Shown here: in pieces, positions 24,251 to 35,493 of the stretch | Layout of the letters: each line of letters opens with the position of its first letter | Numbering within the stretch: position 1 is the first letter of the stretch | DNA from: Staphylococcus aureus | GTDB taxonomy: Bacteria > Bacillota > Bacilli > Staphylococcales > Staphylococcaceae | Reading direction: 5' to 3' | Assembly (NCBI RefSeq): GCF_001027105.1 | Contig: NZ_CP011526.1 | Location: forward strand, 1,922,001-1,986,000 | Length of the DNA: 64,000 bases | Made by a program: the position numbers and the translations under genes | The notes under the pieces: model-generated | The model's database searches: none | Seen by the model: only the letters and a program-made list of their open reading frames with translations | What the model was told of the DNA's origin: nothing

Positions 24251-24526
24251 ATGGAAAATAAATTTGTTCCTGGTATTTTAATTGGTGCCGTAATTGGTGG
24301 TGCAATTAGTTTAGCTGATAAATCTACACGTCAAGCTTTAGTTCAATCAGTTAAAGATGCAAAAAATGGTAACCGCACTCGTAAGCCTTCTAAAGTCAGC
24401 AAGATTAAAGACGAAGTTTTATACTGGAAAGATGTTGTTGAAGAAATTCGTCGTAATAATCCTGAATTAGAACGTTCATTAAAGGATGCGAAAGAAACAT
24501 TTGTTAATAGAAAAAATCAACGCTAA
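24251..24526 (+). CDS. YtxH-domain protein
   Basis: 91-aa protein with an N-terminal Gly-rich hydrophobic segment (PGILIGAVIGGAISLA) followed by a basic then helical tail, the YtxH/general stress protein pattern. Probably a peripheral or single-span membrane protein. It is the second gene of the ptpA unit, with the ptpA end AAAGAGGGG acting as its binding site. Function unknown. Confidence 0.82.
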   Translation: MENKFVPGILIGAVIGGAISLADKSTRQALVQSVKDAKNGNRTRKPSKVSKIKDEVLYWKDVVEEIRRNNPELERSLKDAKETFVNRKNQR

Positions 24527-24541
24527 GATGATTTTGTTTTT

Positions 24542-24650
24542 ATAAGGCAATACTTAACAATTTGGTGTACGCCTTTCATAGTTATCATTATTAAATGATA
24601 ATACAATGATTGGCCAAACTGCATTGTTTCAGTATTGCCTTTGTTTTAAT
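24542..24650 (+). terminator. Structured terminator after ptpA-ytxH
   Basis: GGCAATACT pairs with AGTATTGCC about 85 nt later, the stem continues with ACAAT/ATTGT, and an inner hairpin TATCATTattaAATGATA sits at the tip. TTTGTTTT follows on the + strand. It is larger than an ordinary terminator and might give a stable 3' RNA fragment. Confidence 0.65.
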
Positions 24651-24803
24651 TTTAAATCAAAATAGCCTATGAAAGATTTAAATCAATTAATTTCTATAAT
24701 ATTATCATTTTTAAAGCATATCATTGTTTAGTTTTTTTATAATTGGATAAATACTAATAGTTACTTTATAAAACATTACATAGAGAAAGGTTAAGGAGTG
24801 CAC

Positions 24804-26021
24804 ATGTCGAAAAAGGATCACTCTTCTTCAAAATACCTTAATTCTGTTAAGGAAGCGCAAGAGGAGTCAAAAAAGAAAAATAAAAGTAATCCCAAAATTG
24901 ATGTTGATCGTACATATATTGAACCTCAACAATTCCAATCTAAGAAACCTAAAAAAGATGATCAGGTTTTCTTCTTATCAAGATTAAATAAACCTGCAAA
25001 ATATAAGAAAGACTCTAATTTCTTATCATATCTCATCTATCGCATAGGAAAAGATGATGCCTCAGGACTAGCAGCACAAATGACTTACCATTTCGTACTT
25101 GCTATGTTCCCTATGTTGCTTTTCCTATTAACATTATTACCATTTTTCAATATTAAGCAGAGTCAAATTACTAATATGTTAAGCAATGCACCCGCTGAAA
25201 CATCTACTCTAATTAAGAGTGTAATTGGTGATATAACTCAAAACTCCAGTGGTGGCTTATTATCTATCGGTTTGATTTTAGCAATTTGGTCAGCTTCAAA
25301 TGGAATGACTGCAATTATGAATTCTTTCAATGTTGCTTACGATGTAGAAGATAGCCGTAATGGAATCGTATTAAAACTACTAAGTGTTGTCTTCACTGTA
25401 GTTATGGGCGTTGTGTTTGTAGTTGCTCTAGCATTACCAACGCTTGGTTCTGTAATTAGTCATTTCCTATTCGGTCCACTTGGATTTGACGAACAAGTGA
25501 AATGGATTTTTAACCTTATTAGAATTGTGTTACCAATCATTATTATATTTATCATATTTATCGTGTTATATTCGGTTGCACCTAACGTTAAAACGAAGCT
25601 TAAGTCAGTATTACCAGGTGCAGTATTTACTTCAATTATTTGGTTAGCTGGTTCATTTGGTTTTGGTTGGTATATTTCAAATTTTGGTAACTATTCTAAA
25701 ACATATGGCAGTATCGCGGGTATCATCATTTTGTTACTATGGTTATATATCACAAGTTTTATTATAATTGTCGGTGCTGAAATCAATGCAATCATTCATC
25801 AGCGTAGTGTAATTAAAGGTAAAACACCTGAAGAAGCAGCATTAGAACATGATGACAATAATAAAAATCATTATAATGAGAACACTAGATACGAATATGA
25901 TGAAGATAGTAATGCAACACATCAACGTACGTATCATGTTGATGAACATCCTAGTGATACCTATCCAGAAGATGATAAAAATATAAAAGACAAAATCGTT
26001 GATAAGCTTAAAAAAGACTAA
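24804..26021 (+). CDS. YihY/BrkB-family membrane protein
   Basis: 405-aa polytopic membrane protein of the YihY/BrkB family, formerly mis-called ribonuclease BN. A charged N-terminal tail of about 80 aa is followed by the family start GLAAQMTYHFVLAMFP, six transmembrane helices with ILAIWSASNGM and a GFGWYISNFG...YGSIAGIIILLLW region, and then a long acidic His/Asp-rich tail. Role unknown; the family was once linked to serum resistance in Bordetella. ATG at 24804 follows AAGGAG. Confidence 0.87.
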   Translation: MSKKDHSSSKYLNSVKEAQEESKKKNKSNPKIDVDRTYIEPQQFQSKKPKKDDQVFFLSRLNKPAKYKKDSNFLSYLIYRIGKDDASGLAAQMTYHFVLAMFPMLLFLLTLLPFFNIKQSQITNMLSNAPAETSTLIKSVIGDITQNSSGGLLSIGLILAIWSASNGMTAIMNSFNVAYDVEDSRNGIVLKLLSVVFTVVMGVVFVVALALPTLGSVISHFLFGPLGFDEQVKWIFNLIRIVLPIIIIFIIFIVLYSVAPNVKTKLKSVLPGAVFTSIIWLAGSFGFGWYISNFGNYSKTYGSIAGIIILLLWLYITSFIIIVGAEINAIIHQRSVIKGKTPEEAALEHDDNNKNHYNENTRYEYDEDSNATHQRTYHVDEHPSDTYPEDDKNIKDKIVDKLKKD

Positions 26022-26029
26022 ACACCAAC

Positions 26030-26078
26030 AAAACAGAGGTTTTCGCTAATGATTATTGCGAAAACCTCTGTTTTTTGG
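26030..26078. terminator. Bidirectional terminator between yihY-like and vraR
   Basis: ACAGAGGTTTTCGC pairs perfectly with GCGAAAACCTCTGT over an 11-nt loop, with T-runs in both directions. Confidence 0.92.
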
Positions 26079-26136
26079 TGTCTATTTGATGTTATATTGT
26101 GATTGGCGTAAGTAACTTTTCTTAATTCGATATGAA

Positions 26137-26766
26137 CTATTGAATTAAATTATGTTGGAATGCATAGATAACAGCTTGTGTTCTATCTTGCACTTCTAAC
26201 TTACTTAAAATGTTACTCACATGTGTCTTAACCGTTTTAATAGTAATATGCGATGCACTAGCAATTTCTTGATTTGAGTAACCTTTCGCAATCAATAATA
26301 ATATTTCCATTTCTCGTTCTGTAAGCATTTCATATAACTCTGCGCGCTTTTTCATACGGTTACGCATTTTCACTAAAACTTCCGGTTCAAAAACAGATTC
26401 TCCTCTAGAAGTTTTACGAACTGCATCGGCGATATCTTTTGCACTTGTTGTTTTTAAAATGTAACTATCGACACCTGCATCTAATGCACGATATACCTCT
26501 TTATCTTCAATAAAACTAGTTAACATTAATACTTTAATTTGCGGTAAATCTTTTTTAATCTGAGTCGTCGCTTCTACACCATCCATGTCATCCATAAGTA
26601 AATCCATTAAAATTAAATCTGGCTTCAACTCATGGGCTTTGGCAATTGCTTCTTTACCAGAAGCGCCTTCACCAACTACTTCAATATCACTTTGCGTTGA
26701 TAGATAACTTGAAATTCCTATACGTACCATTTCATGATCATCCACAAACAATACTTTAATCGTCAT
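26137..26766 (-). CDS. vraR: VraR, cell-wall stress response regulator
   Basis: 209-aa NarL/LuxR-type response regulator, the S. aureus VraR that turns on the cell-wall stress stimulon (pbp2, sgtB, murZ and others) under beta-lactam or glycopeptide stress. Receiver domain 1-120 has acidic pocket VDDH and phospho-acceptor Asp55 (LILMDLL); the LuxR helix-turn-helix is [15 protein letters not shown] to VKTHVSNIL. It overlaps the vraS end by 11 nt and is the last gene of vraUTSR. Confidence 0.97.
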
Positions 26767-27799
26767 ACGAATCCTCCTTATTTAAAGGTGCTTTCACCTC
26801 GATACGTGTACCTGAATCTGGCAATGATACAATATGGAACGTTGCACCAATTTCCAAAGCTCTTTCACGCATATTTTTAAGTCCATAACTTTGTTCTAAT
26901 TTTTCATCAACATTAAAACCTTTACCATTATCTTGAATTCTCAACAATAAATAATCGTCTTTATTAAACAATTCTACTGTCACTTTTGTACCGTTTGAAT
27001 GACGCAATGTATTCGAAATTGCTTCCTGTGTAATTCTGAACAAATGATCTTCAATACCTTTAGGCACTTTAAAATCTTGTATTTCATGCACAACTTTCAT
27101 TGGCACTTTTTTTTGTAAATCAATAACTAAATCTTTAATACCCTCACCTAAAGATTTGTCTTTTAAACCAAGCGGTCTTAAATGTAACAGCAAAGCACGC
27201 ATTTCTAACTGCGAATCTTGAACCATTTTCTCTAAAATAGGAATTTGTTGGTCTAATGGTGGTTCTAACTTCGTTTCTTTGATAGCAGATAGCATCATAC
27301 TTGCCGCAAAAAGTTGCTGACTAACAGAATCGTGAAGTTCTCGTGCTAGTCTTTGACGTTCATCTTCAATAATCTTTTTAACTTTCACATCATTAATATT
27401 ATAATTTTCATTGGTTAAGTTTTGAGTTTTAAGTCGCAACTTATGCAATTCTTGATTTAAAGGTACGAGTGTATGGTATAAATCTAACGTTTCACTATAT
27501 ATTTCTATATTTTGATCATTAATGCCAACTGTTTCGCCTTCCATTGAACGCTCAATTTGCGTCTTAATCCAATCATTTTGCTGATTGATTTTGTAAGCGA
27601 GTACCGAACCAACAATAATACACAATAATATGATGATGAGATTTAAAAATAAAAAAACTGGTATTCCGAATATTTGTGTATAAAACATACCTTGAAAATA
27701 GATGATATTTACAAAAACTTTATCGATGAACAGAAATGCAGCTAGCATGCTATATACTAAGATGAGCATTGAACCAATTGTTCTAATGTAGTGGTTCAT
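26756..27799 (-). CDS. vraS: VraS, membrane sensor histidine kinase
   Basis: 347-aa intramembrane-sensing histidine kinase. Two transmembrane helices in the first 70 aa enclose only a short external loop, as in LiaS. The HisKA_3 phospho-acceptor is His156 in [11 protein letters not shown], and the ATP-binding domain shows N-box [10 protein letters not shown] and G-box DNGKGF. It phosphorylates VraR. The start overlaps the vraT stop in ATGA, showing translational coupling. Confidence 0.97.
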
Positions 27800-28497
27800 C
27801 GATAAATCACCTCTACGTCTCCGATAAACGTTGATACGTAGATATTAACTGTATAGTTATCCGGTTTCATCATTTCTTCAATATGAATATTGTTATTTTC
27901 AACTTTATATGATTTTTCATTCACGTAAGTACTTCCATAAAAAGCAGCTACATGTAAATTAATATTGTAATTAACCGGCAATATAACCTGCACTTTACCT
28001 AAAATGTGTCTAACAACAATGGTATTATTTTCCTTAATATTTGCAGCTTTTGTTAAGTCAATATGTAGGTCGCCAATTCCATGTTGAATTTGTACATCTT
28101 CCCACTTATATACATAAACTGGTGTACGTTGCTCACCAAACCACTTTTGTTTAATAAAAGATGGTGAAGTCATAACCTCATCCGTCGCAACTACTTTTTT
28201 TGGTTTAAACTTGTGTATTAAATAACGCACAATAAGTAATAATAAAAAGACGAACAAGATGATGATTGTATACTTATTAGACAATAATGTGAATGCAATT
28301 AATAGCGCGCCTATCCAAAACGCCAAAAGGCCACGTATTTTATGAAAATAAAGATATCCTACATAAACTAATACACATCCCAATAATAGAACGAGTAAAA
28401 AGCCAATTTTTTCAAAAAATATGTAGTAAAAATTGGCAATAATCATTAATGCAGTAAAAATGATCAACATTTGCGTTGATATATATTTGTGTGTCAT
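27796..28497 (-). CDS. vraT: VraT (YvqF/LiaF-like), VraSR accessory membrane protein
   Basis: 233-aa LiaF-type protein with about four closely spaced transmembrane segments in the first 90 aa and a C-terminal beta-repeat domain ([13 protein letters not shown] ... FIGDVEV). It acts with VraS in sensing cell-wall damage; mutations in it give vancomycin-intermediate resistance. It is 14 nt after vraU and couples to vraS by ATGA. Confidence 0.94.
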
Positions 28498-28511
28498 GTT
28501 TCGCCGCCTTT

Positions 28512-28898
28512 CTATGCCACAGCGTTCATATAATTTATTAGATACGATGTTTTTTCTGTTGCTATTTTTTCAGTTGAAGTTTGTTGAATTTGAGTTTCAA
28601 TTTGTGCATAATATGCTTCAACTTTATTCAACTCTGATTTAATATTTTCAATTTCTTGATTATTGATTTCTCTTGCACATTGAATTTGAAATGCTTCAGC
28701 AATATCAATATATTTATTTTCTAATGTTAGCATTAGACTGTCAATTAACTTGCTAAGTTGTTCTTTTTTAGTAATTAAATAACGCATATAATCATCTAAA
28801 TTTTTCATTTTTTCATCTAGCATTAAAAGGTAGTGCTTGATATTATTTCTTACTGTTGCTCTCAAAAACTGTTCAATATAACGTTCAACATAGTTCAT
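28512..28898 (-). CDS. vraU: VraU, first gene of the vraUTSR operon
   Basis: 128-aa charged, mostly helical protein with long coiled-coil-prone stretches, first in the vraUTSR transcript. Its own function is unknown and deletions have mild effect according to the literature. The ATG at 28898 follows AAAAGGTG; the in-frame GTG at 28907 falls within that site. The operon promoter must lie in 28899-29040, but I cannot assign a convincing -35/-10 pair. Confidence 0.9.
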   Translation of the reverse strand: MNYVERYIEQFLRATVRNNIKHYLLMLDEKMKNLDDYMRYLITKKEQLSKLIDSLMLTLENKYIDIAEAFQIQCAREINNQEIENIKSELNKVEAYYAQIETQIQQTSTEKIATEKTSYLINYMNAVA

Positions 28899-29039
28899 AA
28901 CTATCACCTTTTATAATAAGTTTTAAAATACCAAATGCGCTATGTATCTTCGTTGATGTCGATGATATGTTTGCTTAAAAACTACTTTGTTACAACATAT
29001 TTTTGAAATGACGCATTGATTGTGTTCTTAATTATTATA

Positions 29040-29080
29040 AAACAGTTCCGAAACCAATATGAATAGGCTCCGGAACTAAA
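29040..29080 (-). terminator. Terminator after map
   Basis: AGTTCCG pairs with CGGAACT across a loop rich in A, followed by GTTTTATAAT on the reverse strand, 35 nt past the map stop. Confidence 0.75.
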
Positions 29081-29114
29081 TGATGTTCATACTTTAGTCT
29101 TAGTATATGTTGAA

Positions 29115-30276
<1,162 letters not shown>

Positions 30277-30400
30277 TGAAAATCAAAGTAATGCTTATGT
30301 ATGATTATTTCAAATATTTTACATACATGAACTTTTCCAATGTACGATACTATTATTATAAAGCGCTCGCTAAGATTTTACGATGATTAGAGGTTAAAAA

Positions 30401-31387
30401 ATGAACGATCAATGGTATAAACATTTAATTGGTGCCAGAACAATTAAAACTGGTATTGCCATTTTTTTAACAGCTGTCTTTTGTATGGCACTAGATTTAA
30501 CACCCATCTATGCCATTTTAACAGCTGTAGTCACAATTGAACCAACTGCCAAGGCATCACTTATTAAAGGTTATCGTAGATTACCTGCTACGGTAATTGG
30601 TGCAGGCTTTGCAGTATTATTTACATATTTATTCGGCGATCAATCACCTTTTACATATGCATTGAGTGCAACGTTCACGATTTTATTCTGTACAAAACTC
30701 AAATTGCAAGTTGGTACGAATGTCGCTGTACTAACATCATTAGCTATGATTCCAGGTATTCATGATGCCTACATATTCAACTTTTTGTCTCGAACATTGA
30801 CAGCAATTATTGGACTCGTGACATCAGGTTTAATTAACTTCATGGTGTTTCCACCTAAGTATTATGGTCAGGTCGAAGAAAAATTAAGTAAGACAGATGC
30901 CTTGATGTATAAATTATTTTACAATCGCTGCCAAGAACTTATCTTATCAAGACTGCAATCTGATAAAAGCGAAAAAGCATATAAAAATATTTTCAATTTA
31001 AATAATCAAGTTGAAACGTTAATAAGTTATCAACGTGATGAATTAAGCTATCATAAGAAAAAAGAATGTGATTGGAAATTACTCAATCAATTAACTAAAC
31101 GTGCATATACGAATCGTTTGTTTATCACTCATTTATCAAATATCATTTACTTGCCTAAAAATACTCGTGTTAACTTTTCAGGTGACGAAAAAATGGCATT
31201 GCTAAAAATTAGTAGTAGCATCAAAGATATATTTTATGATGGTTCTTTTAAGAGAGAAGATGATTCTGTAGAAACTTTACGTTCGACTATAAAAGCACTT
31301 GAAATTAGTGGTGAAAATCAAATTAAAAGTCATATACTATACGAAGTTCTAATGATTTATCGACTGCTAGACAGCAGATATGCTTAA
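30401..31387 (+). CDS. FUSC / ArAE-family membrane protein (UPF0421 type)
   Basis: 328-aa membrane protein with four or five transmembrane helices in the first 150 aa, starting [12 protein letters not shown], then a helical cytoplasmic domain. It is a paralog of the protein at 7631-8725, sharing the GAR...KTGIAI start, the T(I/V)EP or MQPS loop, and the (V/L)FPPK(Y/F) segment after the last helix. Aromatic-acid export is the family idea but the substrate is unknown. ATG after TTAGAGGTT. Flanked on both sides by STAR loci. Confidence 0.85.
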
Positions 31388-31416
31388 TTTAAGTACCTTA
31401 TGCTAATTGGCACCAT

Positions 31417-31735
31417 GGGAGTGGGACAGAAATGATATTTTCATAAAATTTATTTCGTCGTCCCACCCCAACTCGCTTTGCCTGTAGAATTTCTTTTCGA
31501 AATTCTCTGTGTTGGGGCCCACACCCCAACTTGCATTGTCTGTAGAAATTGGGAATCCAATTTCTCTTTGTTGGGGCCCACACCCCAACTTGCATTGTCT
31601 GTAGAAATTGGGAATCCAATTTCTCTTTGTTGGGGCCCCTGACTAGAATTGAAAAAAGCTTGTTACAAGCGCATTTTCGTTCAGTCAACTACTGCCAATA
31701 TAACTTCGTAGAGCATAGAACATTGATTTATGTCC
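31417..31735. repeat. STAR repeat locus 2 (three cores, 59-bp tandem copy)
   Basis: TGTTGGGGCCC cores at 31510-31520, 31569-31579 and 31628-31638. The unit 31512-31570 is repeated base for base at 31571-31629. Left arm GGGAGTGGGACAGAAATG and right arm CTAGAATTGAAAAAAGCTTG match locus 3 closely. Hairpin modules are AGAATTTC/GAAATTCT once and AGAAATTGG/CCAATTTCT twice. Confidence 0.95.
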
Positions 31736-31804
31736 CCGCCTCTTTTTATCGTATATAGCATGTCCCTTTTTAAAATTACAAGCATAAATATTCAGACTCA
31801 AATA

Positions 31805-31847
31805 TAGCCACACGCCTAAACTACGGAGGGATGTGGCTGTCTTTTTT
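31805..31847 (+). terminator. Hairpin terminator after STAR locus 2
   Basis: AGCCACA pairs with TGTGGCT, with inner CCT/AGG, followed by GTCTTTTTTG on the + strand. The nearest + strand gene ends 420 nt upstream, so it may end read-through from the FUSC gene and the repeat. Confidence 0.65.
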
Positions 31848-31876
31848 GATTGTAATTACATATCAGATTTAAATCA

Positions 31877-32290
31877 TTAATGTAAAGAGGCTAATTCATT
31901 AATAAATTTAGTAAAATCTGATTTAGCAACATTTATCCTTAATGAAATACCAGATTCTGTTGCCATGTTTGAATGCCTTAAACCAGAATCAAAATCAATA
32001 TAAATACAAAGCAGTTCTTGATTAAAATCAATAATTGTAAAATGTAAATCAGGTTCTATAAAATATATTTCAGTAACAGGATTGTCGCAATCCATATGTT
32101 TCAAATTGTCCATGTCACTATCAAAGAGTGCAAATTCAAATTTAACTTCTTGATCTTCGAAAGTTGCACTAGTGTCGAAATAATAAATTTTATTATCTTC
32201 TTCGATAACTACATCTTTTAAAATAAATGTTATCGATGTTTTGCTATGTAAATAAGATGCATCTTTTAATATCACTTTAGTAGGCTTCAT
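31877..32290 (-). CDS. Conserved staphylococcal protein of unknown function
   Basis: 137-aa acidic protein that I do not recognise. It appears soluble, mostly beta-strand, with no signal peptide, membrane segment or metal motif (MKPTKVILKDASYL...; FIEPDLHFTIIDFN). The ATG at 32290 follows GAAAGGAA; the longer frame to 32338 has no site. Base composition and codon use look like the neighbours. It is transcribed alone, leftward. Confidence 0.72.
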   Translation of the reverse strand: MKPTKVILKDASYLHSKTSITFILKDVVIEEDNKIYYFDTSATFEDQEVKFEFALFDSDMDNLKHMDCDNPVTEIYFIEPDLHFTIIDFNQELLCIYIDFDSGLRHSNMATESGISLRINVAKSDFTKFINELASLH

Positions 32291-32394
32291 CGTCAAATTC
32301 CTTTCATCATTCATTTTTTCATGTTGCATAATCACCATTACTATTGATAATTCTAGGATAGATACTCATTGTATAATAATTATTCACTAGAACA

Positions 32395-32447
32395 AAAAAA
32401 CACACATCAATTTGGTTGTTTCCATCCAAAATAATGTGTGTGTTTAT
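32395..32447 (-). terminator. Terminator after murT-gatD
   Basis: AACACACAT pairs with ATGTGTGTGTT, followed by TTTTTTTGTT on the reverse strand, about 70 nt past the gatD stop. Confidence 0.85.
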
Positions 32448-32514
32448 ACATATATGATTAATTACTAAACTTCATCGTTTATCAATATTAAATCCATTGA
32501 TGCGATGTTCAGAG

Positions 32515-33246
32515 TTAACGAGATTTCTTCTGTCTATTTGCTCTGTCTATTAATACTTGTTTCGCTTGTATTTCCGCTTCATTATCTATTTCTTTAGGCT
32601 CAAACGGAATACCCTTACGTTCACAAGCTTTTTCTAACAGATAATCAGTGATTTCGTAATTTTTAGGTAAAATTGGTCCATGTAAATAAGTACCTAATAA
32701 ATTTTTATAATGAATGCCTTCTTTTTTATCTTCATCATTATTACCATAACCAAAAGTAACATGACCAAGTGTACCGAAATCATGATATGTTCTACCACCG
32801 TGATTTTCAAAACCTACAATAGTTCCAAAAGTATCACTTTCGATAACAATATCTCCTGTTAATCGGTTTGTCTTTGATTCAGTATAAAAATCTAAAATAC
32901 CTAACCCTTCTAATTCTGTACCATCAGGCGTGATATATTTTTTCCCTAAAAATTGATAGCCTCCACAAATCGTTAATCCCGGCATACCATCTTCAATCGC
33001 TTCTTTAAGTGGTGTCTTAATTTTACTTAATTCTTTTGTTGCTAATGCTTGTTCTCTATCACTTCCACCACCGATAAAGAAAATATCACATTCATCAAAG
33101 GTAATACCTTCTGTTTCATTGATTTCTACGACATTAACTTTAATATTTCGTTTTTTAGCACGTTGTCTTAAAGCAATAATATTTCCTATATCACTGTATA
33201 AATTCAATTTATCTGACATAAAATGATAAATAGTCAATTCATGCAT
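32515..33246 (-). CDS. gatD: GatD, glutaminase subunit of lipid II amidotransferase
   Basis: 243-aa class-I glutamine amidotransferase-like protein that supplies ammonia to MurT for amidating the D-iso-glutamate of lipid II. Catalytic Cys94 lies in LTICGGYQ and His189 in TYLHGP. The ATG at 33246 follows AAGGAGG and starts 1 nt after the murT stop, so the pair is translationally coupled. Amidation is needed for normal cross-linking and beta-lactam and lysozyme resistance. Confidence 0.95.
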
Positions 33247-33247
33247 A

Positions 33248-34561
33248 TTATGATTGACCTCCTTCAAACGAACGGTTTAATTGTTCAAGCATAGGCGCTA
33301 ATGATGTATAGTTTGGTATTGCAACTGTGAAACCTTTATAATCCATAGTCTTTGCCGTTGCTTTATAAATATCACGCTCAACTATAATTGGTACTTCAAC
33401 CTCTGCTAACTTCAATCGCAATTGAAGTTCTTCTGCTCGTGTACCTGTCACGATGATAGCTTCAATTTGTTGCTTAGATAATTTTTCAAAATCTGCATCA
33501 TAAATCCATGAAGTATCTCGACCATCTGCAGCGTTATCATTTAGCGAAATAACATACACTTTTTCGCCTTCTAATTGTTCACCAACTGATAAACTTGCAT
33601 TCATTCCTGCAGGATTTTTAGCTAAATTGATCATCGCTTCTTTTCGTTCTTTTTTAAAGTACTGCATACGACCATTGTCTGATGTATACGTTTCAAAGCC
33701 ATTTTTAATTGTTTGTTCATTTAACCCTAGCTCTCTTAAAACAGTATATGCTGCTAACGCGTTATAAGCGTTAAAGTCACCTGCAATTTTCATATCATAT
33801 TTTTCATCATTGATATTTAAATATAAAAACGGTGCCACATCAAAACTTGATATTTCATATTTTGCTTGCTCTCGTTTGAAACCACACTGACAGTGATAAT
33901 GACCAATTTGATTATAATGAATATAATCGTATTGCAATAAGCGACCACAGTTTGGACAATATCTACTTTCATTCATCGTACTTTGTTCAAATTCATGGGC
34001 ATGTGCTTTCATACCATAGTACACAATCGTATCACTTGCGATTTTCAAACGACTCACAAATGGATCATCAGCATTTAGCAATAATTTGATGCCTTTATTA
34101 CTAATTGTCTCTGCAATGTTATTAACCATAATATCAATTTCACCGAAGCGATCCATTTGATCTCTAAAGAAATTAGTAAATACCATCATTGAAGGTGTAA
34201 CTTCTTTTAACACACGTGGAATCGAACCTTCATCAATTTCGATTACCGCAATTTTAGTCTTAGGTGTTGATTGCATGATGAATGCAGAAGTTATACCTGC
34301 AGCCATATTAGCACCTTCATTATTGTGTATAATTTGAATATTATTTGCTTTTAAAGTATGTCCAATTAAGTTTGAAGTCGTTGTTTTACCATTTGTTCCA
34401 CTGATAAATACAATATCATCAACTTGCTCTGCTAATTTTCTTAATATATCTGTATCCACTTTTCTAGCGATTTGTCCAGGTAAATCTGTTCCTCTTTTAC
34501 CTACTGCTCTACTTGCTTTACGCGCCAATTTCGCTAGATGGATTGCCGTCCACTGTCTCAT
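33248..34561 (-). CDS. murT: MurT, Mur-ligase subunit of lipid II amidotransferase
   Basis: 437-aa Mur-ligase-like enzyme that activates the D-Glu carboxyl of lipid II with ATP; ammonia comes from GatD. The P-loop is [10 protein letters not shown], followed by the Mur central domain with an inserted zinc ribbon (CPNCGRLL and HCQCG) characteristic of MurT. The ATG at 34561 follows GAGGAGG; the longer frame to 34630 has no site. Divergent from ftnA across a repeat-rich region. Confidence 0.95.
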
Positions 34562-34665
34562 GTGTTTCCTCCTCAAATTTCCACTCGCATCATTATAACA
34601 TGACAAGGCAACTTCAAAAAAGTTTCTCAATCACAAATTGATACAGTGTTTCTAAATTATAATCA

Positions 34666-34758
34666 TTCTCATTTAGATAATTAAAAATGATATTTATTCT
34701 CAATTAAATATCGCTAAATGATACATTTTCTCAATTAGAGTGCTAAAATAAGGCATTA
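34666..34758. repeat. Three imperfect 31-bp direct repeats between murT and ftnA
   Basis: TTCTCA(A/T)TTA begins at 34666, 34697 and 34728, exactly 31 bp apart. Units 1 and 2 also share AAATGATA. A related TTCTCAAT is at 34624 and an inverted copy, AATTGAGAAT, at 34781. The spacing puts the motifs on the same DNA face, about three helical turns apart. Confidence 0.6.
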
Positions 34759-34760
34759 AA

Positions 34761-34775
34761 TTATAATTATTATTA
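34761..34775. promoter_or_regulatory. Probable PerR box upstream of ftnA
   Basis: TTATAATTATTATTA matches the PerR pattern TTATAATnATTATAA with one mismatch. It is about 80 nt before the ftnA start. PerR control of ftnA is established in S. aureus. Confidence 0.75.
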
Positions 34776-34852
34776 TTTACAATTGAGAATGAGTTTGTTA
34801 TACTAAGTTTAATTCATAGTAATTTTAATTTACAAATAAGAGGTGTATCAAA

Positions 34853-35353
34853 ATGTTAAGTAAAAATTTATTAGAAGCATTAAATGATCAAATGAACCAT
34901 GAGTACTTTGCAGCACACGCATATATGGCAATGGCAGCATACTGTGATAAAGAATCGTACGAAGGATTTGCAAACTTCTTCATTCAACAAGCTAAAGAAG
35001 AACGTTTCCATGGACAAAAGATTTATAACTATATTAACGACAGAGGTGCACATGCAGAATTCAGAGCAGTTTCAGCACCAAAAATTGACTTTTCAAGCAT
35101 ACTAGAAACTTTCAAAGACAGCTTATCTCAAGAACAAGAAGTAACAAGACGTTTCTATAACTTATCTGAAATCGCTCGTCAAGATAAAGATTATGCAACT
35201 ATCTCATTCTTAAACTGGTTCTTAGATGAACAAGTCGAAGAAGAATCAATGTTTGAAACTCACATCAATTATTTAACTCGTATCGGCGATGACAGCAATG
35301 CATTATATCTTTACGAAAAAGAACTTGGCGCTCGTACATTCGACGAAGAATAA
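34853..35353 (+). CDS. ftnA: FtnA, bacterial ferritin
   Basis: 166-aa non-heme ferritin that oxidises and stores iron in a 24-mer shell. Four-helix bundle with the ferroxidase ligands of the family: Glu in [15 protein letters not shown] in [11 protein letters not shown] and EQVEEE near the fourth helix. RBS AGAGGTG before ATG. Preceded by a PerR box and the 31-bp repeats; followed by two hairpins. Confidence 0.95.
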
Positions 35354-35395
35354 TTAAACATCACTACAATAGACAGATAAATATCATACGACATG

Positions 35396-35434
35396 ATAGG
35401 CATTTGGGTCACTTACAATAACCCAATGTCTATA
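35396..35434 (+). terminator. First hairpin after ftnA
   Basis: ATAGGCATTtGGGT pairs with AACCCaATGTCTAT, followed by ATTATTTTG. Position 42 nt past the ftnA stop fits a terminator, though the T-run is interrupted. Confidence 0.65.
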
Positions 35435-35449
35435 TTATTTTGCTTTACG

Positions 35450-35493
35450 GAGATCACTAGATTCATTTTCTGAATCATTGATCTGCGTTTTTT
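35450..35493 (+). terminator. Second, stronger hairpin after ftnA
   Basis: AGATCActaGATTCA pairs with TGAATCAtTGATCT around a TTTTC loop, followed by GCGTTTTTTC. It looks like a better terminator than the first hairpin, 17 nt upstream. Confidence 0.8.

Noticed and set aside
31417-31735. Regularly spaced repeats that could suggest a CRISPR array
   Set aside because: Cores are 12-bp GC palindromes and the spacers are near-identical hairpins, the STAR pattern; no cas genes nearby.
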